From contig MOWL01000072.1 of the NCBI GenBank assembly GCA_002110485.1, forward strand, positions 124,001 through 188,000: a stretch of DNA of 64,000 nt. Reading direction: 5' to 3'. The translations under genes were made by a program, and so were the position numbers. The notes beneath the pieces are model-generated. The model did not search any database. It saw only the letters and a list, made by a program, of their open reading frames with translations, and was not told where the DNA came from. Shown here piece by piece: positions 1 through 12,021 of this stretch. The DNA is from Emergomyces orientalis (taxonomy: Eukaryota; Ascomycota; Eurotiomycetes; Onygenales; Ajellomycetaceae). The stretch's first letter is position 1. Each line of letters opens with the position of its first letter.

Positions 1-26
1 ACTGATTGGCTATTTTTCTTTTCCAG

Positions 27-824
27 AACTCGTGGTTACTCATTATATCTAAGACCCACAATGATCGGAACCCAGGAGACTTTGGGTGTTAGCGCTCCAA
101 ATTCCGCCATGCTCTTTGTCATTGCCAGCCCTGTTGGCCCTTATTATCCAACCGGATTCAAAGCTATATCCCTAGAAGCCACAGATTACGCAGTTCGTGC
201 ATGGCCTGGTGGAGTTGGGGACAAAAAGCTGGGTGCAAACTATGCCCCGTGCATTGTACCACAACTTGAAGCTGCAAGGAAAGGTCATCAACAGAATCTG
301 TGGCTATTCGGAGAAGAGGAGTACGTCACTGAGGTCGGGACCATGAATCTATTTGTTGCATTAAAGAACAAAGAAACTGGGCAGAAGGAACTCATTACTG
401 CTCCTCTGGATGGTACGATCTTGGAGGGAGTCACAAGAGATTCCGTCCTGTCTCTTGCCCGAGAAAGATTGGGCCCCAAGGGTTGGGCGATATTAGAGCG
501 CAAGTTGACAATGTCAGAAATTGCCCAAGCCGCTGATGAGGGAAGGATGATCGAGGTATTCGGAGCGGGAACTGCGGCTATTGTTAGCCCTGTCCGCACC
601 ATTAGCTGGAAAGGACGTATGGTGGATTGTGGTTTGAAAGAAAATGAAGAGGCAGGAGCAGTGGCACTCGAGATGAAAAACTGGATCGAAGGGATTCAAT
701 ATGGAGATGAAAACCATAGTTGGAGGTAAGTCAAGAGAACCATCCCCCATCCAACTAACCCCTCGTCGACCTCGTCTAGTGTTTTGTTACCTAACTCACC
801 CTTCTTTCTAGTGTCAAAATTTAG
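27..824 (+). CDS. branched-chain-amino-acid aminotransferase, 3' part (5' end outside window)
   Basis: PLP-dependent fold-type IV aminotransferase that interconverts Leu/Ile/Val and their 2-oxo acids with 2-oxoglutarate/glutamate. Exons are <27-725 and 812-824. The exon opens after a TTTTCCAG acceptor and reads TRGYSLYLRPTMIGTQ, so the ATG at 61 is internal and the true start lies left of the window. The catalytic Lys is probably the second Lys of GDKKLGANY (about 226-228); the EVGTMN and LDGTILEGVTR motifs follow. Reading straight through gives a stop in the GTAAGT donor at 726. Splicing to a CTAAC-branch, TTTCTAG acceptor instead restores the expected end HSWSVKI-stop from a 13-nt last exon. 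Compartment (mitochondrial or cytosolic) cannot be judged without the N-terminus. Confidence 0.93.
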
Positions 825-3800
825 TTATATTCTTTCAAAATTTACCAGGCTATGATACACATTTGCGTGATTTACATTTGCCATAGCCTAGACAACCACA
901 TTTCCAAAACGTGTTATACCTATTTCCTATTACTATTACCTGTTTTTCGGTTTTGTCTTTTTGTATTTGGAGAACCACTTGTTTTAGATCTAGAAAAGAC
1001 ACCCCGCCAATGAATTTCTGCTACCATTTGTTGAAAGTTGCATTTACATCCTGGCCATCCAATGGATATATGAGAGGCCCAGGGTCAATCAGAGAGGGGA
1101 CATATTTATTAGTTCATAAGTTACATAATACTTTTTCTGACCGAGTCCTGTTTTATTTCCAAGGACATACAACAAGGGTCCATATTTATTACCATGCTTA
1201 CGCAGCTAGGAAAACCCCAAACGAATATTCCATCAGTCTGCAGAAATCCTGCGCATGGGCCCGCGGAGTCCATCCGATTAGTCTCCTCCCCAACCGAACC
1301 ATCCCCCCAACCATCCACTTCAAGTCTACAGGGGGGGTAGGGCGGGGGAGGCGAGGAAATTACTAACGAAGGGGGATCTACTCCAATCAATATCACAGAA
1401 GGGGGATATAGAAATCTTCATAAAGGATTCATAGATCCACGTCTTCTGAGGCGTAGAGAGTATTATTATTTTACTAGCTCCCTGCTCCTCAGACACATGC
1501 GTTCTCCGAAGTGTATTCCCCGTCAACAATTGCCGGGCGCGGGAAGGTTGAGTCGAGCTCCGCTGGAGAAGGAAGAAATGGGCGCGCATACCTAGGGCAA
1601 CCTTCACGCAAGTTGCTACCACAGGTGGTTAGCTTGCCCCTTTCCTCCGACAAACCCTTGTCTCTTTCCCGCGCATCCCCAAACCTTTTGTCTTTCTTTC
1701 TCTGAGGCTCCTGGGGCAAACTTGGGTAAAGGCTTTTTTTCCCTTCCCATTTATTTTTCACGCATATTCGGTTTCTTGACTCCAGTTCGCCCCGTTACTT
1801 TCACCAAACCCACCCTTGAACCCTGCATAACATATCAAATACTTGATTGTGCAGTGTGAATCAACTTTGTTGGCTTTCTTGTCAAATGACATGGCCATCC
1901 TGCATCCCACAATTTCCACCCAACCCAAAGCCCCTGTAATACCGCCCCTCTCTCCCCCCTTTTGCCCCCCAAATACAGAAGGATCCCGGCCCCTTGGGTA
2001 ACGAATTGACTATCAAAATACCAGATTAACACCACCCTCCCGTTTCTGAGCGCAAGGGCATGCTGCTGGGATCATATTTGCTATTCCGAATACTCTTTCC
2101 GTCTGCAGCCTGCAAGGAATAACCGTCCAAGCACATAGGGTCGTGCCAGAGTGTGGGATTGTTACTGTGAGAGTTCCCCACACCCACTCTAGAATGATAT
2201 CTCAGGGGTCCCACTCATGACATCTCCGTTTCTGTATGGGGGTTGATTCGTTGGGAACCCAGGCGGCTACATCGAGTCGCCGCCACCTCCCAAGGTTCTA
2301 ACCCAGAACAACACCCGTTCAGGTATGCCACCAACCTGATATTTAAGGAAAGGAGGCGGAGAGAATAGTTCGCGTGGAAATGATGGGTTTGTGTTTTTCC
2401 TCCAGAAACACGCTTCATTTTCGCCAAGGGGAGAGAAAAAGGGGGCACTTTGTCTTCTCCGCATCCATATAATATCAAATTTCCTGTGCAAAATAAATAT
2501 ACTACAAATAACATGATAGCCACATGGCGGCTCGTCGTAGTAATCCAACACGTTTTTCGCGTTAAGCGGCGAGCGGCTATCTAATAATAAGAAGGTTGGT
2601 AGCATATACTGATAATTATTACATCCATCAGATATCCGGCTAGGTTTGCTTCAAAGGCTGGTGTGGGAATAGCGTGGGAGAGAGGCTCGTTCCTTCATTT
2701 ATGATGCTTTCAAAGTTCTCACCGCATTTAAAGTGCCTGTAAGTGTTGACTGTGACAAAATAAGGCTGTGTGTCCGAAAAGTTAGGTTCATGCCATGCGT
2801 CTGGATGAAAATGAACTGCGAATAAGACATGAATCCTGAGACAGAATATGTTATGTATCTTTGCATGTTAATTTCCGAGGGTCCTTAGAGCGGTTAGTGT
2901 TGAAAAATATTCAGAATATTTTTAAATAGGATTTGCACATCGTCACCTCGAACCAAAACGAAACCAATTCAGCTAGTAAGATTGACAGCAAGGGACCCAC
3001 CACACCTTGACATCCATCAGTCAGGGTCTGATTCAGCAGCAAAGTTGTCTCTGTCAGCGTCGAATCCTTCTCTCATCCAAGGCGTATTCGATCGTATAAG
3101 CAGCTTTATAAACAACAAAATTTCCCTCCGTCATCAAACATGGCTTCGATCGAACCACTCAAGTAAGCGATCTGCAATGAACATTTTACGATCTGCTCGT
3201 TTATATAAGGCTAAACAATTCGTTCTTCGCCAAACTCTCCTCAGATCCCTGCCGATAATATGAAACCAATAATATTGTGTGCGTGGCAATGGTAAAATAC
3301 GTGGTCGCTGTTGTTCTCTTGCAGACGAAGCGGGATGGCAACCTTGCCAAGTTGCCAGCAAGAAGTTGTGGCTTGCCGCCTCGTTTTTTGTTTTGACGCA
3401 TCGAACTACCGAAGCATCGATCTTTGCAAAAACTGGAAAAGAGCCGGATGTAACCAACTAGTATTTCGGGTCTGGTGGTCTCTTTATCCACAGAAAAGCA
3501 TCCGAGCTCCACGAAAGTTTTCATATTTACTCACAAAAGCCGCGGACTTAAATATCCCCACCGCAGAGTCAATACTGTTTCCCCCCAGCCGCAACTTTTC
3601 ACTCAAGAATTACGAACCGCTCCGAGCGGAGAGATCTTCAGCAGTAAAAAAGATTGATGAATTTTGCGAATCAGATCTACCCAGTACCGTACCTGGGCGG
3701 ATCCAAGCAGCCGATTCTGCCACTAACCTCGTGTCAAGTTTTTGAGTGCTGACGGATGAGATTCTTCTTTTCTTCCATTTCCAGCCACCACAGCCAGCAA

Positions 3801-5270
3801 CCTTAGCTACTAGTCGCAGCCGACCAGAGCCTGAGCGGATCGGATCCGACTGTTCAACTTCATCCTTCCCAGAAATGCACTTACCATTGGTCGCTGCATC
3901 ATCACTCCGTCACTTCGCCAAAGCAGAGATGCTGCATGTTGGGAATGGGTAAAGAATATTCTTTCCGGTTCGGTGACAAAACCTTGCAAAGCTCCCAAGT
4001 TTCTTCCTAGACGCCAGCCAGCTACTAAGAAAGGTCCTTGGAGCAATAAATGTTAGACCATGTCGATGAATGCTACGATATCAACAGAATAGGCAAATAG
4101 CCTCAAGGAGATTGGATTGTCCTGGGGAGACTTGGCTGGCACCAATCAGTGGGATTCATTTAGTTTAGGAGCGAAGTGCCACCGTTCACTTGCGGCCAGT
4201 TATTTTCTTGCAGAGGCCGAGACAGTCACCCGGGCACTTTTCGGGGTTCCAGGAGGCGGTCTGGGGCCATTCATCCACGCGGCGTGCCTATCGATGTGGA
4301 AGAGAGACCACATCCAGAACCATGAGGGCAAAACTCTCCCTAGACATAATAACTCTATATCATGGCTTTTCGCCCCTGCAAAACGACGAGTAGGACTGCT
4401 GTTCTAGCAATGGGGGATAACGATTATTCTTCGTATCTTCGACCCTTTGCTCTGGTATCGCAAGACGATCGTTCTTCCTTCCAATGATATGAGGAATCAC
4501 AACAAGAAGGTTTCCAGGGATTTCGCTATTATTACCAAAGACGGTTAGGTTTTGAATTTGAGCGTCTCATCACATCCCTGAACCACATCTTTGTGGTGGT
4601 GTAAAAATAACGGACGAAACAAAAGTCCACGGGTTTAACCAAGAAGGGTTTCGCTTTGCGCTTAGCCCCATGCTAGCTGTATTTGGTTCTTGGTTATGAA
4701 ATGAAATAGACTGGAGGGATACGATATCTCCGAGCTTGTTGGGAGACAAGAACTAACTTCTCGCTAACGGAATTAATAAACTTAGTGTTTTGGGGCTAGT
4801 TTCCTGACTACAGCATTCGATGATTGTTCTTTTGTGGCAAGGCGATCTTCTCGCAGGACATGCGGGGGAGATAGGTTGGAAGTGGGTAGGATTCAAACGC
4901 AAAAAAATTCCATACTTCGAACTTCAATACGGGGAAAGCTGATGACAACCATTTCAGAAATAGCTCAGATGAAGTTTCCCAACAGGGAAAATAAAGAAGA
5001 AAACCCAAATACCAAAAGGTGAAACCTGCACACTTTCCTCTTGACCAGCATTTTTGATATCCGTTAAAATACGGAGTTTACTTCACTGGATTGTTTGTGA
5101 GTGAAGCGATACCATACAGCAAAACAACCACAACGGTATGTTCAGAGTGGTAGTGGTTACATCTTCACTCGCGTATTGCTGATACCTGCACCTCCGCCCA
5201 AGACCGCACTGCGGCCCCCGTCTCTCCTTGGCAAGCGGACTCGATTATTTAACTCCGTTCCGAATGCATG

Positions 5271-5302
<32 letters not shown>

Positions 5303-6009
5303 GACAAAGTAACACCGATGAAATATATGGGTTATTTCATTCGTTAAAACTATCTGCTCGTTACAAAAGTCTATATGTATGTATGGTCTCCGCATACAAT
5401 CGGTACCCAACAAAGCGTGCTTTGTTTGTTGTGGGTTGGTCATGGTTGACAGCCAGAAAGAATAACGCCATAATTGTATACTCTCCAACCTAATATACCC
5501 TTCCCCGCGCCTCCCCTTCTTCCTCAACCCCCTTTATTTTGCCACCAATCCGTCAGTATGCTTTGAAAAATAAAATGGCCAAGAAATAATGTGGAAATAT
5601 GACTGATCCAGTAAATCAATAGGACCCCATATACGCTCATGTAACGCCGTAGACAAAATCAAACAAGGAACCCCCCGCTATATACAGTACAGCACCGTAG
5701 ATTTGAAAAAGAAAATTAAAAATTTGCAAGACCAAATAACCTTGCGCGTCCGTCCACACACACAACCGGATCGTATATATCCCCTCTCTCCGATTTGTCG
5801 TTTAAATAAAGGACAGTAACGGTGAAGCCATCATGGGCTGAGGAGTCCTTGGGTACTCGTGCACTGAATTGCTTGGGGAGGCGGAGTTCGATCGGCTATA
5901 TGGGCCCGGCTGTAGAAGGGGAGGCGTCTTTAATCCGAAAAATATGAGCTTCTTGTGTTTTCTTTTCTTCTTTTCTCGTGTGGGTGGGAATAAGTCCAAC
6001 CCTTGGGCA
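825..6009. other. 5.2-kb interval without a convincing gene
   Basis: It lies between the convergent 3' ends of the aminotransferase and bZIP genes. Open frames here are under 152 codons, lack family resemblance, and mostly use non-ATG starts or have overlapping rivals on the other strand. Contents seen: a run of about 27 A residues near 5270-5296, CT-rich and AT-rich tracts, and presumably both 3' UTRs. I see no tRNA-like or transposon-terminal structure. Confidence 0.6.
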
Positions 6010-6847
6010 CTAGTTCCGACTTACAAGGGAGTTTTGGTCCTGGTAAGGAGCAGAGGTGGCCGGGATATCGAACCCAGCCATCGAAGCGTAATTCATGCTG
6101 AATGGCGTGAGCAGATCCTCTTCCGAATAAACCAGTGCCTGAGCAGGTGGCGGGTGTGAAGATAGGGGTTGGACGTAGTAGCCTGAGGGGGGAAGTTCGG
6201 TAGTTGGGATTGGGGCCGACTGGTATGTTGATTCGTGGGGATATTGTGGGTAGCTGTAGCTCTGAGAGCACGGTTGGTAGTGAGGGGCGAAAGCAAGTGG
6301 AGGTGAGGCAGACAGCTGCCTTGTCGATTGATCGGTGAACATGCCGACTCGTTGCTCGCCTTGGTAAGGGAGTGGCTCAGCCAGAATCATCTTCGTTGAC
6401 GTGTTCCGGTCATCTTTAGCCTTGGCTTTTTCTATGGCAACTGACCGCCGTGAAGGAGACTTTGATTTCTTTGACTTTGATGGGGCTGGGAGGCTGAGCT
6501 CCTGGTGTGATTGCTCTGGAGAGGCAGAGGAAGATGTGGCTCTTCGTTCCAAATCCTCAAGACGACGCTTTAGCTTCTTGCCTGTTTCGCGTCAGTCAGT
6601 CTATATCAACACTGATCGATGCTGTTTAGAAAACGTGCTTACGGTAATTTCGTTGGGCAATTCGATTTTGTATGCGCCGTCGTTCAGCCAGGTCCGATAT
6701 CTTTGTCCAATCTTCGTTGGGATGGGCGCTGGCACTGAAAGCACTGCTAGTTCCATGACTAGAATTAAACCTTGAGGGCGGCGCAGGTTGGGAATGAGTA
6801 TAAGGATAGGTCGTCCTCCGATTCATGACGGCTGAAAGGGTAGACAT
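6010..6847 (-). CDS. bZIP transcription factor
   Basis: Nuclear DNA-binding regulator. Exons (minus) are 6847-6643 and 6581-6010, joined across a 61-nt intron (GTAAGC...CAG), giving 258 aa. The intron falls inside the bZIP and splicing is needed to make it: NRIAQRNYR joins to KKLKRRLEDLE, the N-x7-R signature at about residues 61-69 followed by a short zipper. The N-terminus is Ser/Pro-rich. The rest is a Ser/Lys-rich stretch and a Pro/Tyr/Gln-rich tail typical of fungal activation regions. Start: the ATG at 6847-6845; the preceding codon is only TTG. The C-terminus ends in SLVSRN just before the stop. The same basic region occurs in many fungal bZIPs, so I do not assign a named orthologue. 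Confidence 0.88.
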
Positions 6848-8876
6848 CAAATTTGAGGGGGAGTGTGTCTCTCAGAATCAAATGGGGGATGGATATAAAA
6901 CAAAATAAAATGGGCGGACGAAAAAGAAAAGGTGGATGTATATACTATTTATGATCGAATATTGGCAAATTTGAACAAGAGGAATTGCAGGTGCATGGGG
7001 GATATTTATCAGTTTGTTGAACTGTAGGAGAGGCGAGTCGCAACTTTAAACGATACCCCCCAGGACCACATATCGACCACCCCCCAAGCCCTGGTCAACC
7101 GTTGCAAAAGCAGGGGTCCCGCGTGCCCACGCTACGGACGTACTGTATATTTGACTGTTCGTTTCTAGCGGCAGCCTTGCGTGCACATGGGTAATTTTTG
7201 TGGCTTGCATACCTGAGTTTCGAGTCTATGGCCAGGGCTTGGACTAGCGCCGTACTGTGACAATACCACCTTGGAAATTTGAACTGGGCCAGAATACCAC
7301 AGACTAAAATGGGATAGCGCTTGCTAGGATGCTATTTGTAGCACATCAAAAAAAGGGCCTGAAAAATCGGCAAAGTACGGACGCCGATAACACCGATAAT
7401 GGGGGCCCTTGGGAGTTGGAATTCCCTTTTCAATTGACTTGGAGCCAGTGTGTTAGCTTCGCAAGGATCCAGAAATGGTTCATTATGGCTTCAAGTTAAT
7501 AGGGGAGAAGTTAGCTACTTGAAACATGAAGAATGTCCAACGTCATGGGAGGGCGCGCAGGTTGACAACACTCACCATGGACAATAACTAACTAACTAAT
7601 TATGTCTGGACTTCGCCCAGGGCTCTCGGTGTGAGTAAATTTGGAAACATTATTTTGCCCCCACAGAAGTTTTGCCAATGTTAAATACTGGTGAAATCCG
7701 GCTTTATGGGAGTACCTCAACATCAATGCCGTGTACCCCTTGTTGATTATCCCGTCCAGTGGAGATTCACCAGCAGGAATACAGCATCTGACATGGGTTT
7801 CAAAAGCCAATTACCAAACCCACCTAACCAACAGTTTCATGGAGTAAAAAGCCCTGTATGAATGAGGTCTGTGTGCCACCATGTTAGGGGAGTTGGAGTA
7901 GGCCAACTCCGTGTAAAATTGCCCAAAGTTCCCATTGGACATTTGCGAGATTCCTGCACTCAGCTCTTGAGATGAGTAGAGGTCAATAGTCATCAATTGC
8001 ATCTCCCGCCCCCCCCAAATAAAATAAAATAAAATGATGATAACCAAGAAAACACCCAGAAATAACAAACCTTGGCGATATAAAATGCAGCTGGATGACA
8101 CTCCGAGTGCGCTAAGCGTATTGCCTTCAAAGCGGCTGTTCTTACCCCAGTTGGCAAGTTTGCTTCGGCTGTTGTTGCGTTTAAACCAACGCCTCCTTTC
8201 CCGATCCTGCATCATTGACTCAAATTATTACCCTTTTGGGCCCTTAAAATCCTTCCAAGGTTCCAAGATTCCTGGCTGGCAACAAATCGGACCCGTATGG
8301 GTTTAGCGTGGGGCATGGGGCGCTCAGGTGGGACGACTTCGATACCTAAAAAAGTAAGTCCGGGGTTAGCCCCCATCTCATGGTTCCAATATTTGTTTTG
8401 CTCTGGTAAATCCGTGAACATTCGCTTTGTCTGGCTGGTATAGAAAGGACTCTGAAAATAGCCTGGGTATCCACTTGGTAGGTGTTATTCCCGGATAGGG
8501 AGATCGGATGTGTGAACTCTCTGTCATGTACGGAGCACCGTACCTTGAAACTATTAAAATTCTGTATTCATTTGATAATCGCCGGACGAGGAAGGATTCG
8601 GGCCATGCTCAATCGTGGACCGCCTTGACCCTGAATTCTTTGCCCGGGGTCTAAAACTCGAGCTAAGTGCAATGAACAGCCGCAGATCCAATGATCACCA
8701 CGAACCAGTGGGCCAGGGCGTCTAATTTTGGTAAGTCCGGGACCGAGGAACCAACAATTATATCCGGCCGATGTGAGCAAGCAACTCCTAGGATCCAGGG
8801 TTCCGATCTATACTTGACATGGTGAATAGAGAGCACTGACAGGCTGTCATTGAATTTCTATTATATAAAAATAGCG

Positions 8877-8901
8877 TCTGTCTCTTTTTTGTAGAGACAG
8901 A
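8877..8901. repeat. 9-bp inverted repeat (hairpin) in AT-rich DNA
   Basis: Arms TCTGTCTCT (8877-8885) and AGAGACAGA (8893-8901) are perfect complements with a 7-nt T-rich loop. They sit in a roughly 270-bp AT-rich patch. No terminal inverted repeats of a transposon were seen around it. Confidence 0.6.
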
Positions 8902-10156
8902 TTGAATTAATTTATACAGTAGTTAGTAAATCTTCAAAAAAAATATTTATCTCTGAAAATAGTTGATTATCTAGATACATACGTATAGGGAAACATTCTT
9001 GAAGAGGCCTCTGGTATTTTATTGTGTATGATTTTGTATATTTAACAGTAGCGGTGTTAATATCAATCCCTAATAGAAAGCAACCATTTTCACCCACCGC
9101 TTGGGCAAGTACCTGGTTTCCAAGCTGAGATGCTGGAATACATGAATATCTATCTGTGCTGCACCTAGTTTAGTCGAAGGATTCGGCATTTCAAAACTCT
9201 ATTCTACATCCCAGTACGCACGGCAGAGTAATTGGTCCCCTCACACACACCTTGTCCTCCCAGGTCCTCCCAGCCAGCCAGACCTGAAATGAAGTTAGAA
9301 TTTAGGTTTCTGCTCCAGTAATTTTCGGGTTGAGTTACCTCCCCATTATTACAATACAATGTGATCAAAAGAAATAAAGCTCTCTATCAAACCGGCAACT
9401 TTGACTTCGGAATAGAGATTAAGTACTACCCCATGATGCTTGAAACCCATCCATGTCCCACCTAGCCAGGTACCTCGGTACTTGGCACAGTACAAAACAC
9501 AGCAGATATTAGAGTTAGTAGCCTCATGTTTAATCCGGAACTTTAAATGACACTTTTCTCCACAAAAGCAGCGTCGGAGTTAAAAACACAACCATCATCC
9601 TTCTGTAAACTTCTTTGATCCTTCAGAACAATCAGATACTCTGCAAATAGAAGAGAATGCAACAGTATTCCACTACCTCCGCTTCTAGCTCTCTTCCCCC
9701 CCGATTATCAGTTGAAAGGAGCAATGGAGTAGAATTGAAATCAGAGTGGCATTTCCGGATTGGCGGCTGAACGTGATTGTAGACCGAGATACATAGACTG
9801 TACCGAAACAGAACAAAAGAAAAACGACAACCAGCACACTTCGGATTTATCCCCCAGCAAAGGGCCTTACACCAGTCTGTTTTAGTTAATCTCTTTTTGA
9901 CCTTGTCTTCAATCCCAGCGGCCTATAGTGGAGTTTCGCCCTTTAAAAACTTGCAGAAACCCCCGCATGGGACTGGTCACCCATTCGGAAACTTCTTTCC
10001 TTTCTTTTTTCAAAACATCGCCGAATATCGAGATTGGGATGATACCGTATCGTTCATTGCGCCATTTGCGATGAAAATGCATAACTCTTCCCATTGTTGT
10101 TGCCACTCGCTCACCTGCGCCTTCTCATGATTGACATTGTAGGTTGACTGCGTGGA

Positions 10157-10177
10157 CGTGGATGGGATCCATCCACG
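10157..10177. repeat. 9-bp perfect inverted repeat with 3-nt spacer
   Basis: CGTGGATGG (10157-10165), spacer GAT, CCATCCACG (10169-10177). It is long for chance and lies far from any gene. It could be a dimeric-factor site or a small hairpin; function unknown. Confidence 0.6.
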
Positions 10178-10380
10178 CTAAGGCAATTGAACGACTAAGT
10201 TACGCCCGTAGGGGCGAGAGAGAAACAACAAGCCACTTCGACACCTGTCAACCCCAATCTTAGTTGCAAATTCGTTCAGTAATAGAAACATTGACGAAGG
10301 CCATGATGCAATTAAAACGGAAGTTCTTGCTTCCAAAAGCAAGCGCCTTAGATGGCGCCGAGTTCATTGCCCAGACATGC

Positions 10381-10408
10381 AATAATAATAATAATAATAA
10401 TAATAATA
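10381..10408. repeat. (AAT)9 microsatellite
   Basis: Nine consecutive AAT units. They are followed directly by a CAGCCC/GGGCTG inverted repeat (10411-10416 and 10425-10430). Confidence 0.9.
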
Positions 10409-11333
10409 TGCAGCCCGCCTCATAGGGCTGAGACCCTAGTGGGGCATGGGTTCGGATGAATCCTACATGTCATGATTATTGTGTGCCGGGCTCCGACCAA
10501 GGAGGAAGCTACTAGGAAGCGCTACCCGAGTGGCCCAGCCTATATCTATCAGACGGATTGCTATTGAGGGCTGTGTGAGCACTAACACCTTGTTTTTTTT
10601 TATTAATAATTACATCATGTCGGTCAATTGATCATGCTCAGACGTCAGCTCCCGGCGATTTTCCCCCTAATGGCTAGCTACAAAGGTGGTTCAAAAAAAT
10701 TATTGAAGACTTTGTCAGATTTAAAGCCCGCGGTTAATCTATTGCCCCGGTTTGGTCACATGACTTTGACGACGGACTATGAATGGGCTTCGGGGAAATA
10801 TAGGACCCGTCCCTGTCTCTCAGGTAGTCCCGACAAGGTTCAACATCAACTATCTCTTCGGGACATTTAACCGGGTTGGGAAAAGGAAGGGCAAGGGGAA
10901 GGGGATGGTGGGGAGGGAGTGGGTGGTTAGGTGACATCGTAGTTAGTCTACAGGTCTGCTGTCATGGGCATAGTCGCAACAGGTATGTTGGATATTAACC
11001 CCTTTTTCTCTTGGGATACAGCTCTCCTTCTCCCCGCGACGAGGAAAGAAATTTCCTCCGAAATTTATGAACCAAGATCCAGTTTCCCACCGGTTCTATC
11101 TCATTTATCTCTTGTTTCTATTGTCAGAGGAATCCATCCGCCCGGCCTGATGTTATTCCTTTCATCTCTCAGGGCTATATAGCTCTCTGCAACGCACACA
11201 AAGCATAGATAGAGAATCAAGCCAATGTTACACTCCAACATCTATAACACTTTGCGCACTCCAGGCGCATCTGGCCGCAGAAAAGTCGATTACAAATTGA
11301 AACGCCAGTTAGAAAATTAGAGAGAAGGGGCCT

Positions 11334-11370
11334 ATATATATATATATATATGTATAATATATATCATATG
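11334..11370. repeat. TA-rich dinucleotide repeat
   Basis: Interrupted (TA)n tract downstream of the CK2-beta gene, in a low-complexity region. Confidence 0.8.
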
Positions 11371-12021
11371 AATATGTATTCCTCACCCCTCGCTTGTTTT
11401 TCGCATTTTGTATTTTGTTTCCTTCTCCCTCTCTCCCTCCCTTCTTTCTTGTTCAAAGAAACAAGAACTCCGCACATATCTGATCCGATGCCAGTTTCGG
11501 AAAAAAAAAAGTATAACATCGATAAAAAATGAGGGGAGGAACAATGTAATAAGGAAGCAAAAATTGACGAGTGAGAAGCATGTAGATACAAATGCGAAGA
11601 GGAATGTGACAGTTAATGCAGCTGCGAGATGTGTGCATGTCCGTGGTTCTAAGGGTCATGATGGATTGAAATGGGGGCAGAAGCAGAAACGGCGGACTGA
11701 AAAGGGTTACTGCATAGATACATATCTTGAGAATTAAGTAAAACGAAGTGAGAAAGAAATTGACAAAGTAAGCGAGGGGGGAAAAAAGGTAGATGGGAAA
11801 TGTCATCGGAGGGAACGGAGAAATAAACGCAAGAAAAAAAATTCCCAAGGGCGAAAGGAAGGGAAATGAAATAGGGAACACAAGGACTCGGAAACATAAC
11901 TGCATTATCCATTTCCATCAAAAAAGGGGCAACATAAATGCGAATCACAAAAAAAAAAAAAAAATTTGAAATTGCAAAAACAAAAAAAAAAAAAAATACG
12001 AAACAATCAAAATTCAAGTTC

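Larger units (their letters stand above)
6848..12021. other. 5.2-kb gene-free interval upstream of the bZIP gene
   Basis: It holds the bZIP promoter at its left end and the CK2-beta 3' region at its right end. Minus-strand frames at 7592-8421 look partly coding-like but give no family match and no consistent splicing. An AT-rich patch lies at 8840-9110 and short palindromes and an (AAT) tract near 10.1-10.5 kb (listed separately). A TA-repeat cluster is at about 11334-11370 and poly-A runs near 11950-12000. Confidence 0.55.

Noticed and set aside
911..1366. 151-codon plus-strand frame after the aminotransferase gene
   Set aside because: Cys/Phe-rich start, low-complexity Gly/Arg end, overlapping frames on the other strand and no family likeness; probably chance in 3' DNA.
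7592..8421. Three minus-strand frames, one with an ankyrin-like phrase (INKGYTALML)
   Set aside because: Only one weak repeat-like phrase, no consistent splice joints between the frames and mixed composition.
10411..10540. tRNA gene
   Set aside because: The B-box-like segment has an extra insertion, there is no A-box at proper spacing and no acceptor stem.
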